From Ditylenchus dipsaci (Eukaryota > Nematoda > Chromadorea > Rhabditida > Anguinidae): 64,000 bases of DNA. The stretch is from positions 434,001 to 498,000 of the forward strand of contig SADC01001300.1 in assembly GCA_004194705.1 (NCBI GenBank). Direction: 5' to 3'. Positions 63,775-64,000 of this stretch are shown piece after piece. Below the pieces are notes generated by a model. That model was not told the origin of the DNA. It worked only from the letters and a program-made list of their open reading frames with translations, and ran no database searches. Position 1 is the first letter of the stretch. Each line of letters opens with the position of its first letter. Made by a program: the position numbers and the translations under genes.

Positions 63775-64000
63775 TTATAAATGAATATATAATGATAATA
63801 TAAATTCTAGCTTTTTTGTCAAAATAAATAAAAAATCTTCCAAATCTTTAGCCTCTACGTAAAGCTTAGCGAATTTTCTCTGTGCTTCATTCAACTTTTG
63901 GACTGCTAATGTGGTAGCGTAATCATAGAGCTTTACTAACGCAATGTGTGTGTCTTTTTCATAAAGCACAGGATACTTTTGAATTTTTTTTTCAATTTGG
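63775..64000 (-). CDS. Helical-repeat family member, partial (runs off window)
   Basis: Minus-strand frame open from the window edge: YPVLYEKDTHIALVKLYDYA, then KFAKLYVEAKDLEDFLF, matching the type-c domain helix (GKDAYIAVVRLYEFATAIAA). Stops at 63,775 shortly after, so the domain is truncated or continues after an unseen splice. The upstream part lies outside the window. Confidence 0.5.
   Translation of the reverse strand, partial: QIEKKIQKYPVLYEKDTHIALVKLYDYATTLAVQKLNEAQRKFAKLYVEAKDLEDFLFILTKKLEFILSLYIHL

Overview
The window is animal nuclear DNA: AT-rich, with GT-AG introns, many of them only 43-58 nt, and dense small inverted-repeat elements. Almost every recognisable start codon lies 0-15 nt after a pyrimidine-AG acceptor, which suggests spliced-leader trans-splicing. 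With the gene types seen (SLC2-like transporters, a nematode-style short-chain dehydrogenase, small secreted repeat proteins) this fits a nematode or another trans-splicing invertebrate. The species cannot be named from the sequence.

Layout. 1-6 kb holds simple repeats and nested MITEs. 6.06-10.96 kb (+) is an intact 10-exon sugar-transporter-like gene of 500 aa. 11-16.4 kb carries transposase relics (hAT, Tc1/mariner) and a large TIR element. 16.4-17.4 kb holds exons resembling the end of a 7TM receptor. 17.0-22.06 and 23.2-27.9 kb are a direct segmental duplication. Each copy carries the last receptor exon, a small Cys-rich secreted protein gene, a tRNA-like repeat and a large TIR element; a 32-bp minisatellite sits at one junction. 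28-34.4 kb is repeats, including an inverted pair of tRNA-like sequences. 34.47-39.2 kb (+) is a second transporter copy with the same exon structure but seven one-base deletions. 39.69-45.09 kb (-) is an 8-exon SDR gene, convergent with it; its first intron contains a 1.2-kb transposon carrying an intron-containing ORF. 47.3-49.1 kb (+) encodes a secreted protein with four KPSVVDTPAGL repeats, and 51.6-52.15 kb (+) a secreted GNAT-like protein. 56.97-59.58 kb (+), with more copies on both strands to 64 kb, holds a family of secreted proteins built from about 100-residue helical repeats. This family is the best candidate for something undescribed.

The mobile fraction has a few families: TA-target elements with CAGTC ends, TA-target elements with ACCGTA ends, GGCCCTATCC elements with 8-bp target duplications, hAT-type MITEs with 8-bp target duplications, and foldback palindromes. 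Two of them carry protein-coding cargo. Most reading-frame breaks in otherwise conserved genes are single-base deletions, so assembly error and real decay both have to be considered.
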